Shown in pieces: positions 37,701 through 45,874 of a stretch of 64,000 bases of DNA. Source of the stretch: Erysipelotrichales bacterium (GTDB lineage: Bacteria; Bacillota_I; Bacilli_A; Erysipelotrichales; Erysipelotrichaceae). Made by a program: the position numbers and the translations under genes. Below the pieces are notes generated by a model. That model saw only the letters and a list, made by a program, of their open reading frames with translations, did not search any database and was not told where the DNA came from. Every line of letters starts with the position of its first letter. The first letter of the stretch is position 1. The stretch is from positions 62,001-126,000 of the forward strand of contig CAJTJP010000002.1 in assembly GCA_910576855.1 (NCBI GenBank), given 5' to 3'.

Positions 37701-38947
37701 AGGTTGTAGTTGATAAGAGCCTTTTGGAAGCAGAGATTGAAAAGGCAGAGAAATTGACGGAAAAAGACTATACAGCAGACAGCTGGAAGGAATTGGCAGC
37801 AGCACTGAAGGTCGCAAAGGATGTAGAAGCAGATACGGATGCGACTCAGGATGATGTTGATAAAGCATATGAAGCGTTAGAGGCAGCTGTAGCCGGCTTG
37901 AAAAAGGTGGATCCATCCATTCCTGACGAAGTATATAAGGGTGATTTAACTGCTTCAATTCATAAGGCAGAAGCTTTAACAGAGGATCACTATACTGCGG
38001 ACACTTGGAAGGAATTGGCAGCGGCACTGAAGGTCGCAAAGGCTGTTGAAGCAGACGTTAATGCAACACAGGATGATGTTGATGAAGCATATGAAGCGTT
38101 AGAGGCAGCTGTAGAAGGCTTGGAAAAGGTGAACCCATCGCTTCCTGACGAAGTATATAAGGGCGATTTAACTGCAAATATCAAAAAAGCGGAAGCGTTA
38201 GCGGCAAATCAGTATACAACAGAAAGCTGGAAAGTGTTGGAAGCGGCTTTGAAGGCTGCAAAGGCTGTTGAAGCAGATGCAGATGCAACACAGGAGGATG
38301 TAGATGCTGCGCGTCATGTATTAGAGAATGCGATAAAAGATCTTGTAAAGGTTGATACTGCCGATCCTGATCCAAAACCGAATCCTTTGCCGGATAATCC
38401 AATCAAACCTAATGAACCAATGAACCCGGGTTATGTGAATCAAATCCATAACAATAAGAATGAAGTAACGGTTATCGGTAAATTTCATGAGGATGTTCAG
38501 TTGATTGTTGAAGCATTGGCTAAAGAAGCTAAAGCTGAAATCATTCAAAAGATCAAAAATAAAAATGATTTAACTAAATATAGTATTGAAAAAATATATG
38601 ATATTTATATGCTACGCCAAGGTGCAGTATATACACCAAGCGGAAGCTTTACAATTAAGATCAAGCTTGATGATGAATTATTGGCTAAGCGTTATTTAGG
38701 CATTGTATATATTGCTGACGACGGAAAAGCAACAATAGTACCGTCTAAGGTAGAAAACGGTTATATTACGTTTACTACTAATCACAATTCCTATTATGCC
38801 ATCGTATCAAGCGACAGTCCGATTGTAAATACTGCAGCTTCAAGTTCTATGATTGATATGAGCGGACTCTTAAGTGTTATGCTTGGTATGTTGCTGCTGT
38901 TTACAACGAAAAAATCAAACAGCTTACTGAGAAAAGAATCAGACTAA
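34742..38947 (+). CDS. large surface protein, GH123-like with FIVAR repeats
   Basis: 1401 residues. Signal peptide (about 1-32); two carbohydrate-binding-like beta domains (about 40-165 and 180-310, each with WG/WxxG and TxTxxxVxLY features); a Big_2 Ig-like domain (about 315-398); and a DUF4091/GH123-like region (about 400-960). The adjacent acids Asp746-Glu747 in YISMDERELPD match the GH123 catalytic DE pair. Then come three FIVAR domains (about 990-1205), a Pro/Asn linker, a small beta domain and a C-terminal helix with a basic tail. GH123 enzymes release beta-N-acetylgalactosamine from glycans, so a glycolipid or mucin substrate is plausible. The sorting signal is not a classical LPxTG. 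Confidence 0.82.
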   Translation: MKAIQKFTKLLLAASCFISVITMNQVIEIKAADEGEIIDDNDARFVYSSGNSNNGGWDYWPTTGGSSADVTEHWSNSAGATIDITFNGTKLELYGKKAADHAMFSVAIDGGTATEHDAYASTTQTNVKLYESAELSPGDHTAKVTVLGKRNSASTGSGTIYGVQFVYAKVFGNSDTGFTVIEDVMATETDELFKIKYTGTWGGGESYYPDYFHDGYEHYTSNGYFEMRFVGTKFQLIGSKNSGHGVYKISVDGTEVGTADATTTGSVQHQQMLFESSELDNKEHTLKVELKSGSALQIDYLKVYHEDMPITRIFADTDDIDLGINQTAEFPAISYEPWFNEEPEIVYSSADASVATIDANGNITAVSKTAAQTQVTATVKDTAISASVTVNVDPAIKDLNVSVGNEKLLETQRDFDDLLAAEIVRNWSGVAWKGDILNSKLNILAKANVHNINITASDFTDNNGNKIAADNIDIKWLKNVKANDGRNLAGTVLDFPDVIHKGGAHDAAKNTANFAWVSMNVPQATVPGNYTGKITVTADELANPIELTYEIEVLNLVQPESEKTELQIWQHPFAVANYYLGLGSTPSGGISNDSNDAFYFTEQHFNLMRESVKEYADNGGHDIVANIVEEAWGHQSYYNDPSMIKWTKKSDGTWEFNYDWYDKWINFMIDSGVIDPVNGIGKIKCFSIVPWGNQIKYYNEATSAYKTEVLKAGTTAGNAAWSAFLTDFMKHSKEKGWFDITYISMDERELPDLTAAVNTIESVTDSEGDSFKISSALNYAAPDQYSLTDRVDDISINLGNVTSQTQLNQLSDHRRELGLTTTFYSCTGDYPTNFMISDPGDNYWTIWYTMTLGTDGFMRWAWDNYVYDMHGDTSYRYWEPGDGWYVYPVERDQIDADYNASFYSTPRYEMLKQGMRDVAKAKYLMEQSDEYKTEITTLTKSMKLPVKSTYHGSATYADEVQRMLVHSETDRMYDKVTEIAREYAATQVVVDKSLLEAEIEKAEKLTEKDYTADSWKELAAALKVAKDVEADTDATQDDVDKAYEALEAAVAGLKKVDPSIPDEVYKGDLTASIHKAEALTEDHYTADTWKELAAALKVAKAVEADVNATQDDVDEAYEALEAAVEGLEKVNPSLPDEVYKGDLTANIKKAEALAANQYTTESWKVLEAALKAAKAVEADADATQEDVDAARHVLENAIKDLVKVDTADPDPKPNPLPDNPIKPNEPMNPGYVNQIHNNKNEVTVIGKFHEDVQLIVEALAKEAKAEIIQKIKNKNDLTKYSIEKIYDIYMLRQGAVYTPSGSFTIKIKLDDELLAKRYLGIVYIADDGKATIVPSKVENGYITFTTNHNSYYAIVSSDSPIVNTAASSSMIDMSGLLSVMLGMLLLFTTKKSNSLLRKESD
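37712..38355 (+). repeat. three tandem FIVAR-coding repeats
   Basis: Three units of about 70 codons (starting near 37712, 37940 and 38162) share long near-identical stretches such as GATGAAGCATATGAAGCGT and AAGGAATTGGCAGCAGCACT. Units 1 and 2 are the most alike, indicating recent duplication. Confidence 0.85.
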
Positions 38948-38978
38948 TAAAATCAAAGTTTACACAAAGCTGTAAATA

Positions 38979-39009
38979 GGCAGGGAGCCTTCGAGTTCTC
39001 TGTCTTTTT
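38979..39009 (+). terminator. terminator of the surface-protein gene
   Basis: GGCAGGGA (38979-38986) pairs with TCTCTGTC (38997-39004) with two G-U pairs, followed by TTTTT. Confidence 0.75.
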
Positions 39010-39028
39010 CTTTTCAAATAAAAAAGTG

Positions 39029-39057
39029 TTGACAAAAAAGTTAGCTTATGCTAACAT
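39029..39057 (+). promoter_or_regulatory. promoter of the feo operon
   Basis: TTGACA (39029-39034), 17 bases, TAACAT (39052-39057). The -10 region is part of the first palindromic box. Confidence 0.65.
39040..39055. promoter_or_regulatory. Feo box 1, metal-repressor operator candidate
   Basis: GTTAGCTTATGCTAAC, a palindrome with six-base arms over the promoter spacer and -10. It resembles DtxR/IdeR-type boxes (TTAG...CTAA). Confidence 0.75.
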
Positions 39058-39069
39058 ATTTCTTGTAAA

Positions 39070-39085
39070 GTTAGTCTATGCTAAC
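39070..39085. promoter_or_regulatory. Feo box 2
   Basis: GTTAGTCTATGCTAAC, 30 bases after box 1 on the same helical face, one arm slightly changed. Confidence 0.7.
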
Positions 39086-39107
39086 CAAAATGGTGAGGAG
39101 GGCATTT

Positions 39108-39335
39108 ATGACACTTTCTATGGCAGCTAAGGGGACAAAGCTTACAGTATATAAAATCATCGGACGTGATGAAATTCGTTTACGTTTAGCGAGTATGGGC
39201 TTTGTATCAGGTGCTGAATGCGCACTTGTGAGTGAGATTAACGGAAGCTTGATCGCTGTGATCAAGGATACACGCATTGCCTTGGATAAATCGTTAGGCA
39301 ATCGTATCATAGTAAAACAGGAGGAATCAGTATGA
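39108..39335 (+). CDS. feoA: FeoA-domain protein 1
   Basis: A 75-residue SH3-like FeoA domain (RDEIRLRLASMGFVSGAECALV, IAVIKDTRIALDKSLGNRI). FeoA proteins assist the FeoB ferrous-iron channel. The ATG at 39108 follows GAGGAGG; an in-frame ATG at 39078 lies inside Feo box 2. The stop overlaps the next feoA start. Confidence 0.9.
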   Translation: MTLSMAAKGTKLTVYKIIGRDEIRLRLASMGFVSGAECALVSEINGSLIAVIKDTRIALDKSLGNRIIVKQEESV

Positions 39336-39556
39336 AGCTAAATGAATTGAAGCGGGGACAAAGTGCTAGGGTAACAAGTATTTCAGCTACAGCAGCCGCA
39401 AAAAGAAGATTAATGGAAATGGGATTTACGAGAAATACTGTCGTAGTTATGAAAAAGGCAGCTCCGTTAGGCGATCCGTTGGAGCTGCATGTACGCGGAT
39501 ATGAATTATCAATAAGAAAAAAAGACGCTGCTGTTATTAATGTTGAAGCGATATAA
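39332..39556 (+). CDS. feoA: FeoA-domain protein 2
   Basis: A 74-residue FeoA domain (LKRGQSARVTSI, KRRLMEMGFTRNTVVVM, PLELHVRGYELSIRKKDA). It overlaps the first feoA by four bases (ATGA), so the two are translationally coupled. Two FeoA genes before FeoB are common in Bacillota. Confidence 0.93.
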   Translation: MKLNELKRGQSARVTSISATAAAKRRLMEMGFTRNTVVVMKKAAPLGDPLELHVRGYELSIRKKDAAVINVEAI

Positions 39557-39576
39557 CAAATTTTTTTAGCAATGAA

Positions 39577-39592
39577 GTTAGCTTATGCTAAC
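39577..39592. promoter_or_regulatory. Feo box 3, directly before feoB
   Basis: Exact repeat of box 1 (GTTAGCTTATGCTAAC), touching the AAGGAGGT ribosome binding site of feoB. Its place inside the operon suggests either a separately regulated feoB promoter or a roadblock site. Confidence 0.7.
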
Positions 39593-39605
39593 AAGGAGGT
39601 AAATC

Positions 39606-41747
39606 ATGAGAATTGCATTAGCGGGAAATCCGAATTGTGGAAAAACGACAATGTTTAATGCCTTAACGGGCAGTAATCAATCGGTAGGAAATTGGCCGGG
39701 GGTAACGGTGGAGAAAAAGACAGGCTTATTGAAGTCAAATAAGAACATTCAGATTATCGATTTACCCGGTATTTATTCTCTTTCACCGTATTCATTAGAT
39801 GAGCTTGCGGCACGTGATTTTTTAATCAATGAGCGTCCGGATGCTGTTATTAATCTGCTTGACGCTACGAATCTAGAGCGAAGTCTTTATCTGACGACAC
39901 AGCTTAGAGAAATCGGAATACCGATCGTGATAGCACTGAATATGAGCGATTTATTAAAGGAGAATCAAATCGATGTTGAAAGCTTATCTAAGCTCTTAGA
40001 GTGTCCGATTGTGAAAGTATCAGCACTGAAAAATGAAGGATTGGATACTTTGATTGCACAGGTATTACAGCTGGATAAGTTATCATTTTCTGCTTATTCT
40101 AATATTTATCAAGGTGATATTGCGACTTCGATCACACAGGTGAAGGATGTAATTAGTCCGAATTATGAACTGATTGAACAAAATTGGTATGCAATCAAGT
40201 ATTTGGAAAATGAAGAAGATTTAATCAATCGCCGGGTATTAAATGAAGATCAGTATCGACGTATTGATGAAATCAGAGAGCGATTGGAAAAAGCTTTCGA
40301 TGATGATTGTGAAAGCATTATCACAAGTGCTCGCTATGAATATATCACTGATGCTTTATCCAAAACTTATCATAAATCAAACAATGATATCAGTATATCA
40401 GACCGTATCGATCGTATCGTGACAAATCGGTTGTTGGCACTTCCGATATTTGCGGCAATTATGACCTTTATCTATTATATGGCAGTAACAGGAATCGGTG
40501 GGATGGCTACCGATTGGGTCAATGATGTATTGTTTACGGAAATAATCCCGCCCTTTATTGAGAACCTTTTGGTTTCAGTTCATTGTGCCGATTGGCTGAT
40601 GTCATTGATTCTTGACGGTATTGTGGCCGGTGTCGGTGCAGTGCTGGGATTTGTACCGCAAATGCTCGTCTTATTTCTCTTTTTAGCACTGCTGGAAGAA
40701 ATCGGTTATATGGCACGAATCGCCTTTATTTTAGATCGCGTTTTTCGCAAATTCGGTTTATCGGGAAAGTCCTTTATTCCGATGCTGATCGGTACCGGCT
40801 GCAGTGTTCCGGGTATCATGGCAAGCAGAACAATTGAAAATGAAGCTGATCGAAGAATGACGGTAATTACGACCTCTTTTATTCCATGCAGTGCGAAGCT
40901 TCCGATTATTGCGCTCATTGCGGGAGCCTTATTCCAAGGTGCTTGGTGGGTAAGTCCCTCAGCGTATTTTATCGGAATTGCGGCTGTGATTCTTTCCGGC
41001 ATCATGTTAAAGAAAACAAGCTTGTTTGCAGGCGATTCCGCACCGTTTTTAATGGAGCTTCCCACTTATCATATGCCTAAGCTTGATAACGTACTGCGCA
41101 GTATGTGGGAGCGTGGCTTCAGCTTTATCAAAAAGGCAGGCACTATCATTTTGTTATCTACGATTTTGATATGGCTTCTATCAAGCTTCGGCATCGTAAA
41201 TGGCGGCATACGAATGCTGGAAAGCGATGAATTGGATCAAAGCTTTTTAGCGGCGCTCGGTTCTGCGTTATCCTTTCTGTTTGTACCGCTCGGCTGGGGT
41301 AACTGGGAAAGTGCAGTTGCGGCAATATCCGGATTAGTCGCAAAGGAAAATGTCGTATCAACCTTTGGAATTTTATATGGGTATGGAGAGGTCGCCGAAG
41401 ATGGTGCTGAAATATGGGGAAGCTTAGCTGCGAGCTTTACAATGGCATCTGCGTATTCCTTTATGATTTTCAATTTATTGTGCGCACCATGCTTTGCGGC
41501 CATCGGCGCAATCAAGCGTGAAATGAATCATCGTAAGTGGACAGTATTCGCAATTTTTTATCAATGTATATTGGCATATGCGGTTTCTTTTATCACATAT
41601 CAGCTTTGGATTTGGATAGACGACGGTAGCTTTACACTGATGACTGTGCTCGCATGCTTAGCTTTATTAGGCAGTGTATATATGCTGCTGCGCCCTAAAA
41701 GCACATATGCTTCAGGGAAGCAGGTGAGTCAATGTCAACTCTCCTGA
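39606..41747 (+). CDS. feoB: ferrous iron transport protein FeoB
   Basis: 713 residues. The N-terminal G domain has GNPNCGKTT (G1), DLPGIYSL (G3) and NMSD (G4), followed by a GDI-like helical region (to about 270) and a membrane part with two Gate motifs. The core pair reads IGTGCSVPGIMASR and FIPCSAKLPIIALI with the conserved cysteines. It imports Fe2+. Full length. It overlaps the small Cys-rich gene that follows. Confidence 0.96.
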   Translation: MRIALAGNPNCGKTTMFNALTGSNQSVGNWPGVTVEKKTGLLKSNKNIQIIDLPGIYSLSPYSLDELAARDFLINERPDAVINLLDATNLERSLYLTTQLREIGIPIVIALNMSDLLKENQIDVESLSKLLECPIVKVSALKNEGLDTLIAQVLQLDKLSFSAYSNIYQGDIATSITQVKDVISPNYELIEQNWYAIKYLENEEDLINRRVLNEDQYRRIDEIRERLEKAFDDDCESIITSARYEYITDALSKTYHKSNNDISISDRIDRIVTNRLLALPIFAAIMTFIYYMAVTGIGGMATDWVNDVLFTEIIPPFIENLLVSVHCADWLMSLILDGIVAGVGAVLGFVPQMLVLFLFLALLEEIGYMARIAFILDRVFRKFGLSGKSFIPMLIGTGCSVPGIMASRTIENEADRRMTVITTSFIPCSAKLPIIALIAGALFQGAWWVSPSAYFIGIAAVILSGIMLKKTSLFAGDSAPFLMELPTYHMPKLDNVLRSMWERGFSFIKKAGTIILLSTILIWLLSSFGIVNGGIRMLESDELDQSFLAALGSALSFLFVPLGWGNWESAVAAISGLVAKENVVSTFGILYGYGEVAEDGAEIWGSLAASFTMASAYSFMIFNLLCAPCFAAIGAIKREMNHRKWTVFAIFYQCILAYAVSFITYQLWIWIDDGSFTLMTVLACLALLGSVYMLLRPKSTYASGKQVSQCQLS

Positions 41748-41890
41748 TATTTGTAATGCTGCTTCTGATTGTCGCAAAATCGATTCAATCAATACGCCGC
41801 AGTCATGGCTGTAACGGAACTTGCGAAGGCTGCAGCGCTTGTAAAAAGGGTGCTTCTCTTTATGAGCGCTATCATAATCAAATTGAATAA
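41732..41890 (+). CDS. FeoB-associated Cys-rich membrane protein
   Basis: 52 residues, too short for most gene finders. A membrane helix MSTLLIFVMLLLIVAKSI is followed by CNGTCEGCSACKKG, four cysteines, the exact layout of the FeoB-associated Cys-rich family. It overlaps the feoB end by 16 bases. A role in iron transfer or complex assembly is presumed. Confidence 0.85.
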   Translation: MSTLLIFVMLLLIVAKSIQSIRRSHGCNGTCEGCSACKKGASLYERYHNQIE

Positions 41891-41963
41891 TGGTTGTATG
41901 GATGTGATGATATACGGTTAAATTAATTGAAATGAAGCTGCCGCTGCTTCTGTGCAACATCAA

Positions 41964-41989
41964 AAAAGTGACCTGCCCAGGTCACTTTT
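41964..41989. terminator. bidirectional terminator after the feo operon
   Basis: AAAAGTGACC (41964-41973) pairs with GGTCACTTTT (41980-41989); A and T runs serve both converging operons. Confidence 0.88.
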
Positions 41990-41997
41990 AATATGTT

Positions 41998-42543
41998 CTA
42001 TACTTTTTTAGACAGCTTTGTTTTCGCATCATTAATTGCCTGAACAGCATTTTTTAACTCGTCGACAGAGCTTTGTTTTTGAAGCATGAAGTAACCGATC
42101 ATGAAGGCTGCCTCATATTGCTTCCATGATTCTTCGCTGTAGTCAGTCTCATGTAACTCACTGACTTGTGCGATACATTGCTTTAACTGATTATAATTGT
42201 TGAAATATTCATGCTCCTTCATCAGCTCTTGAAATAAATCAATGAAGCGCCATTCTTGATTATGCTTTGTCACGACACACTTATACGGAATCGTAATTTC
42301 ATGCTGCTTCAATAAAGCAGTAACCTCGTTGATTTGTTCATCACTCATTTCATGGAAAATCATCACGGTAATATCCGGCAGAGAACATGGGTCGGCCTTA
42401 CTTTCTGTTTGCCTAATAAAATCATTGATCGTCAGAGAACCTTGATTTTGTTGGATCCATATGACGGGAATATTCAAGGTACTCAACAGCATGGATATTT
42501 GCTGAAAGCTTTCATAGCTTGTGTTGTAGTACAATATTTTCAT
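41998..42543 (-). CDS. DUF3783 domain protein
   Basis: 181 residues. The middle part VMIFHEMSDEQINEVTALLKQHEITIPYKCVVTKHNQEWRF fits DUF3783. The C-terminal part (YSEESWKQYEAAFMIGYFML, ELKNAVQAINDAKTKL) looks like a FIVAR-type helical hairpin. No known activity. It starts 8 bases after the permease stop and is the last gene of the sdpR-like operon. Confidence 0.75.
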   Translation of the reverse strand: MKILYYNTSYESFQQISMLLSTLNIPVIWIQQNQGSLTINDFIRQTESKADPCSLPDITVMIFHEMSDEQINEVTALLKQHEITIPYKCVVTKHNQEWRFIDLFQELMKEHEYFNNYNQLKQCIAQVSELHETDYSEESWKQYEAAFMIGYFMLQKQSSVDELKNAVQAINDAKTKLSKKV

Positions 42544-42551
42544 AATGTCAC

Positions 42552-44189
42552 CTATAATTTATTGATTGCATGTTGCGCAAGATTTCCGCAGAGCCAGTAA
42601 CCGAGAACACTTGCGACTGTGCATAAAATGAGTAAAAATAAGCCGGTAAAAATCAAATATTCATTCGGTATTACGATTGCTGCAAAGATGAGAGCGGCAC
42701 ATAAACCAAGCATGATCATTGTTGCGAAAAAGGAACTGAAGTTTTGTTTGACAGCCGATGCTTCCTGCTCCCAAACAAGCTTGGGCTTATACATATCCAC
42801 GATGATGCAAAGCTCATTGGATAAAACCGTACTGATACACATACAGATAAACAATATGATATAGTAATGCCAATCAAACGAGATAGTATACATAAGCGCA
42901 ATAACGGTCAAAAGATTTCCGATAATACCCAGAATGACTCCTAACAACAGCTTTGCATGAATCTGATCACGATACGATATCGGTAAATATTTCATCACGA
43001 TATAATTGCTTCCGTCTCGAGAAATTGCAGTTGCGGAAACCATGTTGACAGAACCGATAAACAAACCGATACCTAATCCGAACATGATTACGTAATACAC
43101 GAAGCTTGAATCACTTTGAATTGAGCTTATCATGGAAAACATCATTTTTTGATCCTGATTGAACATAGTCATAAATAACAAGAGAAACGGAAATATTACC
43201 GTTGAACCGATACAATTGGTCGCAAAAGCCGGGGTGCGAAGCAGCAATCGCCATTCCTTTTTTAAATAGGATATGACTTTATTTGTCTGTTTCATGCTCT
43301 TGTTTGACAGCTCTGTGATTTTTTTCTGTTTGGAACCGGCCTCACTGTTTCCGATTGCTCCTTTAAAGTACCATAGCTTACCGACGCTTAACAGAATCAA
43401 TAAAGCAATGATACAAATTCCGACACCAATCATAAAATCGATGATGCTACCTTGTACGATTGCGTAAGAGAAATAGGGGATGACCAAAAAGAACTTCATA
43501 AACAGCGTCAGAAGCGAATTGTCTCCGCTCATTAATAAATTGAGCAATTCTCCTTCCTCACCGGCTTGCATAGAATTCATCGTTATTGATAATGAAATCC
43601 CTACTACGATCAATATAATACCGGAGATGAAATGAAAGTGATCCTTGCTTTTGAAAAACGGCATAAAGCGCATAATCAATATTGTCAGAGCGGTTGATAT
43701 CGTAAGCGGAAATATCGGTATCAGCAGTGCAGTCAGCAATGCGAATAAACAAAGGGAAAGTGAAAATCCGCATATATGAATATAGGCCGCAGTTGCGGGT
43801 ATCAACAGTGCAAAAGCGAACATATATTCGTAAATGACACATACCGTAAACTTAGCCGCGATGATATGCTCTCCCTTTAATGGCAGTGCCAGCAGCAAAT
43901 CAATGTCATTGCTGAAATAAAAGACGCTCGGAATGATAAACAATGAGAATATGAAGGTTGTAGAACAAACTAAAAATAAGATGCTTCCCATTAATGACGA
44001 AGTTTGATCGATTTGTGTATACAGCGGCAAGGCCGCATCAATCAAAAAATAAATACCGCCTAAGGTAGGTAAAAGCGAGATCAGCAAGATAAGATACAGC
44101 AGTATACGATAAATTTTGTGACCCTTACCGTCTTCAAGGGCAAATCCGCTTTTAATCAATGTTTTTGTTAAGGAAAAATATTTACGCAT
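42552..44189 (-). CDS. ABC-2-type exporter permease
   Basis: 545 residues with about twelve to fourteen predicted membrane segments. The order is N-terminal KYFSLTKTLIKSGF, a mid-protein cytoplasmic loop rich in Lys (GSKQKKITELSNKSMKQTNKV), and a C-terminal helical half. It overlaps the ATPase gene by 8 bases, so the two form one exporter. The substrate is unknown; the sdpI link suggests a toxic peptide or envelope stress. Confidence 0.85.
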   Translation of the reverse strand: MRKYFSLTKTLIKSGFALEDGKGHKIYRILLYLILLISLLPTLGGIYFLIDAALPLYTQIDQTSSLMGSILFLVCSTTFIFSLFIIPSVFYFSNDIDLLLALPLKGEHIIAAKFTVCVIYEYMFAFALLIPATAAYIHICGFSLSLCLFALLTALLIPIFPLTISTALTILIMRFMPFFKSKDHFHFISGIILIVVGISLSITMNSMQAGEEGELLNLLMSGDNSLLTLFMKFFLVIPYFSYAIVQGSIIDFMIGVGICIIALLILLSVGKLWYFKGAIGNSEAGSKQKKITELSNKSMKQTNKVISYLKKEWRLLLRTPAFATNCIGSTVIFPFLLLFMTMFNQDQKMMFSMISSIQSDSSFVYYVIMFGLGIGLFIGSVNMVSATAISRDGSNYIVMKYLPISYRDQIHAKLLLGVILGIIGNLLTVIALMYTISFDWHYYIILFICMCISTVLSNELCIIVDMYKPKLVWEQEASAVKQNFSSFFATMIMLGLCAALIFAAIVIPNEYLIFTGLFLLILCTVASVLGYWLCGNLAQHAINKL

Positions 44190-44907
44190 TTTGAATTACC
44201 TCTAAAAACAATGCTTCTAAGGATTCGCAGTTTGGATGCTGATCTTGAAGTGCTTCAAGCGTACCGAAAAAGAGTATGCTGCCCTTATGAATGATTGCCA
44301 CCTTATCACAAAGCTTTTCAGCTACCTCTAAAACATGAGTGGAAAAGAATACACTGTTGCCGCGCTGCGCATGTTCTTTCATTCGCTCCTTTAAGCGAAA
44401 GGCAGATTGTGGATCTAATCCCGTCAACGGTTCATCTAAAATCCACACTCTCGGATCGCTGATCAGTACCCCCATGATTACGATTTTTTGCCGCATACCG
44501 TGAGAATAGGATAATATTTTATCATTCAATGAATTTTCCATTGAAAATAATCCAGCCAATTCTTGAATTCGTTTTAGGCGCATATCTTGCTTGACCTCAT
44601 ACATATCAGCCATAAAATTCAAGTATTCAATTCCCTTTAAGCGTAAAAAGATGTCTGCTTGATCCGGCACAAAGCCGATTTCCTTCTTTGCCTTCAACGG
44701 TTCCTTCGCAATTGATATATGATTAATCGCTATTTCACCTTCATCGGGATTTAATATACCGGTTATCATTTTGATCGTAGTTGTTTTACCGGCCCCGTTT
44801 TCACCGATAAAACCAACGATTTCACCATCGTTAATCGTTAATGATAAATCATCAACCGCTTTCTTTGTACCTCCAAATATTTTTGTAACGTGCTTGATTT
44901 CAATCAT
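44182..44907 (-). CDS. ABC transporter ATPase
   Basis: 241 residues with Walker A GENGAGKTTTIK, signature LSYSHGMRQK (a variant of LSGGQ typical of ABC-2 exporters), Walker B VWILDEPLTGLD and the switch His in FFSTHVLEVA. The start at 44907 follows AAAGGAG; in-frame sequence further upstream belongs to sdpI. It overlaps sdpI by 8 bases. Confidence 0.93.
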   Translation of the reverse strand: MIEIKHVTKIFGGTKKAVDDLSLTINDGEIVGFIGENGAGKTTTIKMITGILNPDEGEIAINHISIAKEPLKAKKEIGFVPDQADIFLRLKGIEYLNFMADMYEVKQDMRLKRIQELAGLFSMENSLNDKILSYSHGMRQKIVIMGVLISDPRVWILDEPLTGLDPQSAFRLKERMKEHAQRGNSVFFSTHVLEVAEKLCDKVAIIHKGSILFFGTLEALQDQHPNCESLEALFLEVIQNA

Positions 44908-45556
44908 GTGCTTTCTCCTTTCGCATTTGTTGATATAAATAAAAAGCATATAGATTCGGTAACAGAATAATCAGGAAAATAATGAAAATCAGCAGCATGG
45001 AATACCAATCCGGTAAAACAAGGGCGAGAATACAGATCAATGCTCCGCCGCCGAACCATAACCTACCACTCAAGCGCTGTGTTTTACGCCATATATCCTC
45101 ATTTTCAAGCGTCCATGGATTCCGTATACCGATGATATAATTCGAATGAATTTTGGGAAGGACATTGCCGATAATCATGATCATGATTCCCACCATAAAG
45201 GGAGCGACGATATTGATATTTATCTTTTTCGGATACAATGCCTCCAGGCATGTGAATATCGTACAGACACATAGGATTGCACCGATCACTAAGCGAATCA
45301 CAGCGTATCCTGACGAGGATTTCTGCATATTTCGTTTGCGTGGTTCTAAGCGAAACAGAAGCTTAAGCAGTAAGTCAAATGCCGGTATCAGAAACGGAAA
45401 CAGCAGCAGAAGCTGCTTAGGAGCATAACCGTCTGCTTCACCGTTCCTACCCCAATGGACAGCGATTTCATCATTCACTCGGGTATACGTATAGAGTGCA
45501 CTCAGGATCGCCAGTAAAGTCATGATGACCATCATATACCGATATCTATTTTTCAT
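44900..45556 (-). CDS. sdpI: SdpI-family immunity/membrane protein
   Basis: 218 residues. The N-terminal DUF1648 part (VNDEIAVHWGRNGEADGYAPK) and the SdpI domain (IIGIRNPWTLENEDIWRKTQRLSGRLWF) are both clear, with about six membrane segments. In Bacillus, SdpI protects against the SdpC killing factor and controls SdpR. It overlaps the upstream regulator gene by 11 bases. No SdpC toxin is seen in the window. Confidence 0.9.
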   Translation of the reverse strand: MKNRYRYMMVIMTLLAILSALYTYTRVNDEIAVHWGRNGEADGYAPKQLLLLFPFLIPAFDLLLKLLFRLEPRKRNMQKSSSGYAVIRLVIGAILCVCTIFTCLEALYPKKININIVAPFMVGIMIMIIGNVLPKIHSNYIIGIRNPWTLENEDIWRKTQRLSGRLWFGGGALICILALVLPDWYSMLLIFIIFLIILLPNLYAFYLYQQMRKEKAHD

Positions 45557-45830
45557 TTTGTTCCTCTTTCTTTCCGGTCAAGGATGAAAACCAACCGATG
45601 ATTTCATCCAGTACCGATGTATTTAACTCATAATAAATATATTTCCCTTGTTTATCATCAATAATCAATCCGGCTTTTTTTAATATTGATAAATGATGGG
45701 AAACTGTCGCATTCGTAATATCAAAACGGTCGACAATTTGTTGGGCGTTCAGCGGACCGCTTTGAAGCAGGGAGAGAATCGCTCTGCGCGTGGGATCGCT
45801 CAATGCATGAAAGGTTACTTGAATAGACAC
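45546..45830 (-). CDS. ArsR-family autorepressor (SdpR-like)
   Basis: A 94-residue winged helix (FHALSDPTRRAILSLLQSGPLNAQQIVDRFDITNATVSHHLSILKKAGLI). No ArsR metal-binding cysteines are seen. Its position before sdpI matches sdpRI. The palindrome at 45853-45872 lies between its promoter and start, which suits autorepression. CAGGAGG precedes the ATG. Confidence 0.92.
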   Translation of the reverse strand: MSIQVTFHALSDPTRRAILSLLQSGPLNAQQIVDRFDITNATVSHHLSILKKAGLIIDDKQGKYIYYELNTSVLDEIIGWFSSLTGKKEEQNEK

Positions 45831-45852
45831 GCTTACCTCCTGTCAATGATTC

Positions 45853-45872
45853 ATTTAGATAATCATCTAAAT
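45853..45872. promoter_or_regulatory. operator of the sdpR-like gene
   Basis: ATTTAGAT, AATC, ATCTAAAT: perfect eight-base arms just downstream of the -10 box. A further half-site ATCTAAAT lies upstream, near 45918. Confidence 0.7.
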
Positions 45873-45874
45873 AT

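Noticed and set aside
37712-38355. regular repeats that could suggest a CRISPR array
   Set aside because: The units are about 210-225 bases, in frame, and encode FIVAR protein domains; no short palindromic repeats or spacers.
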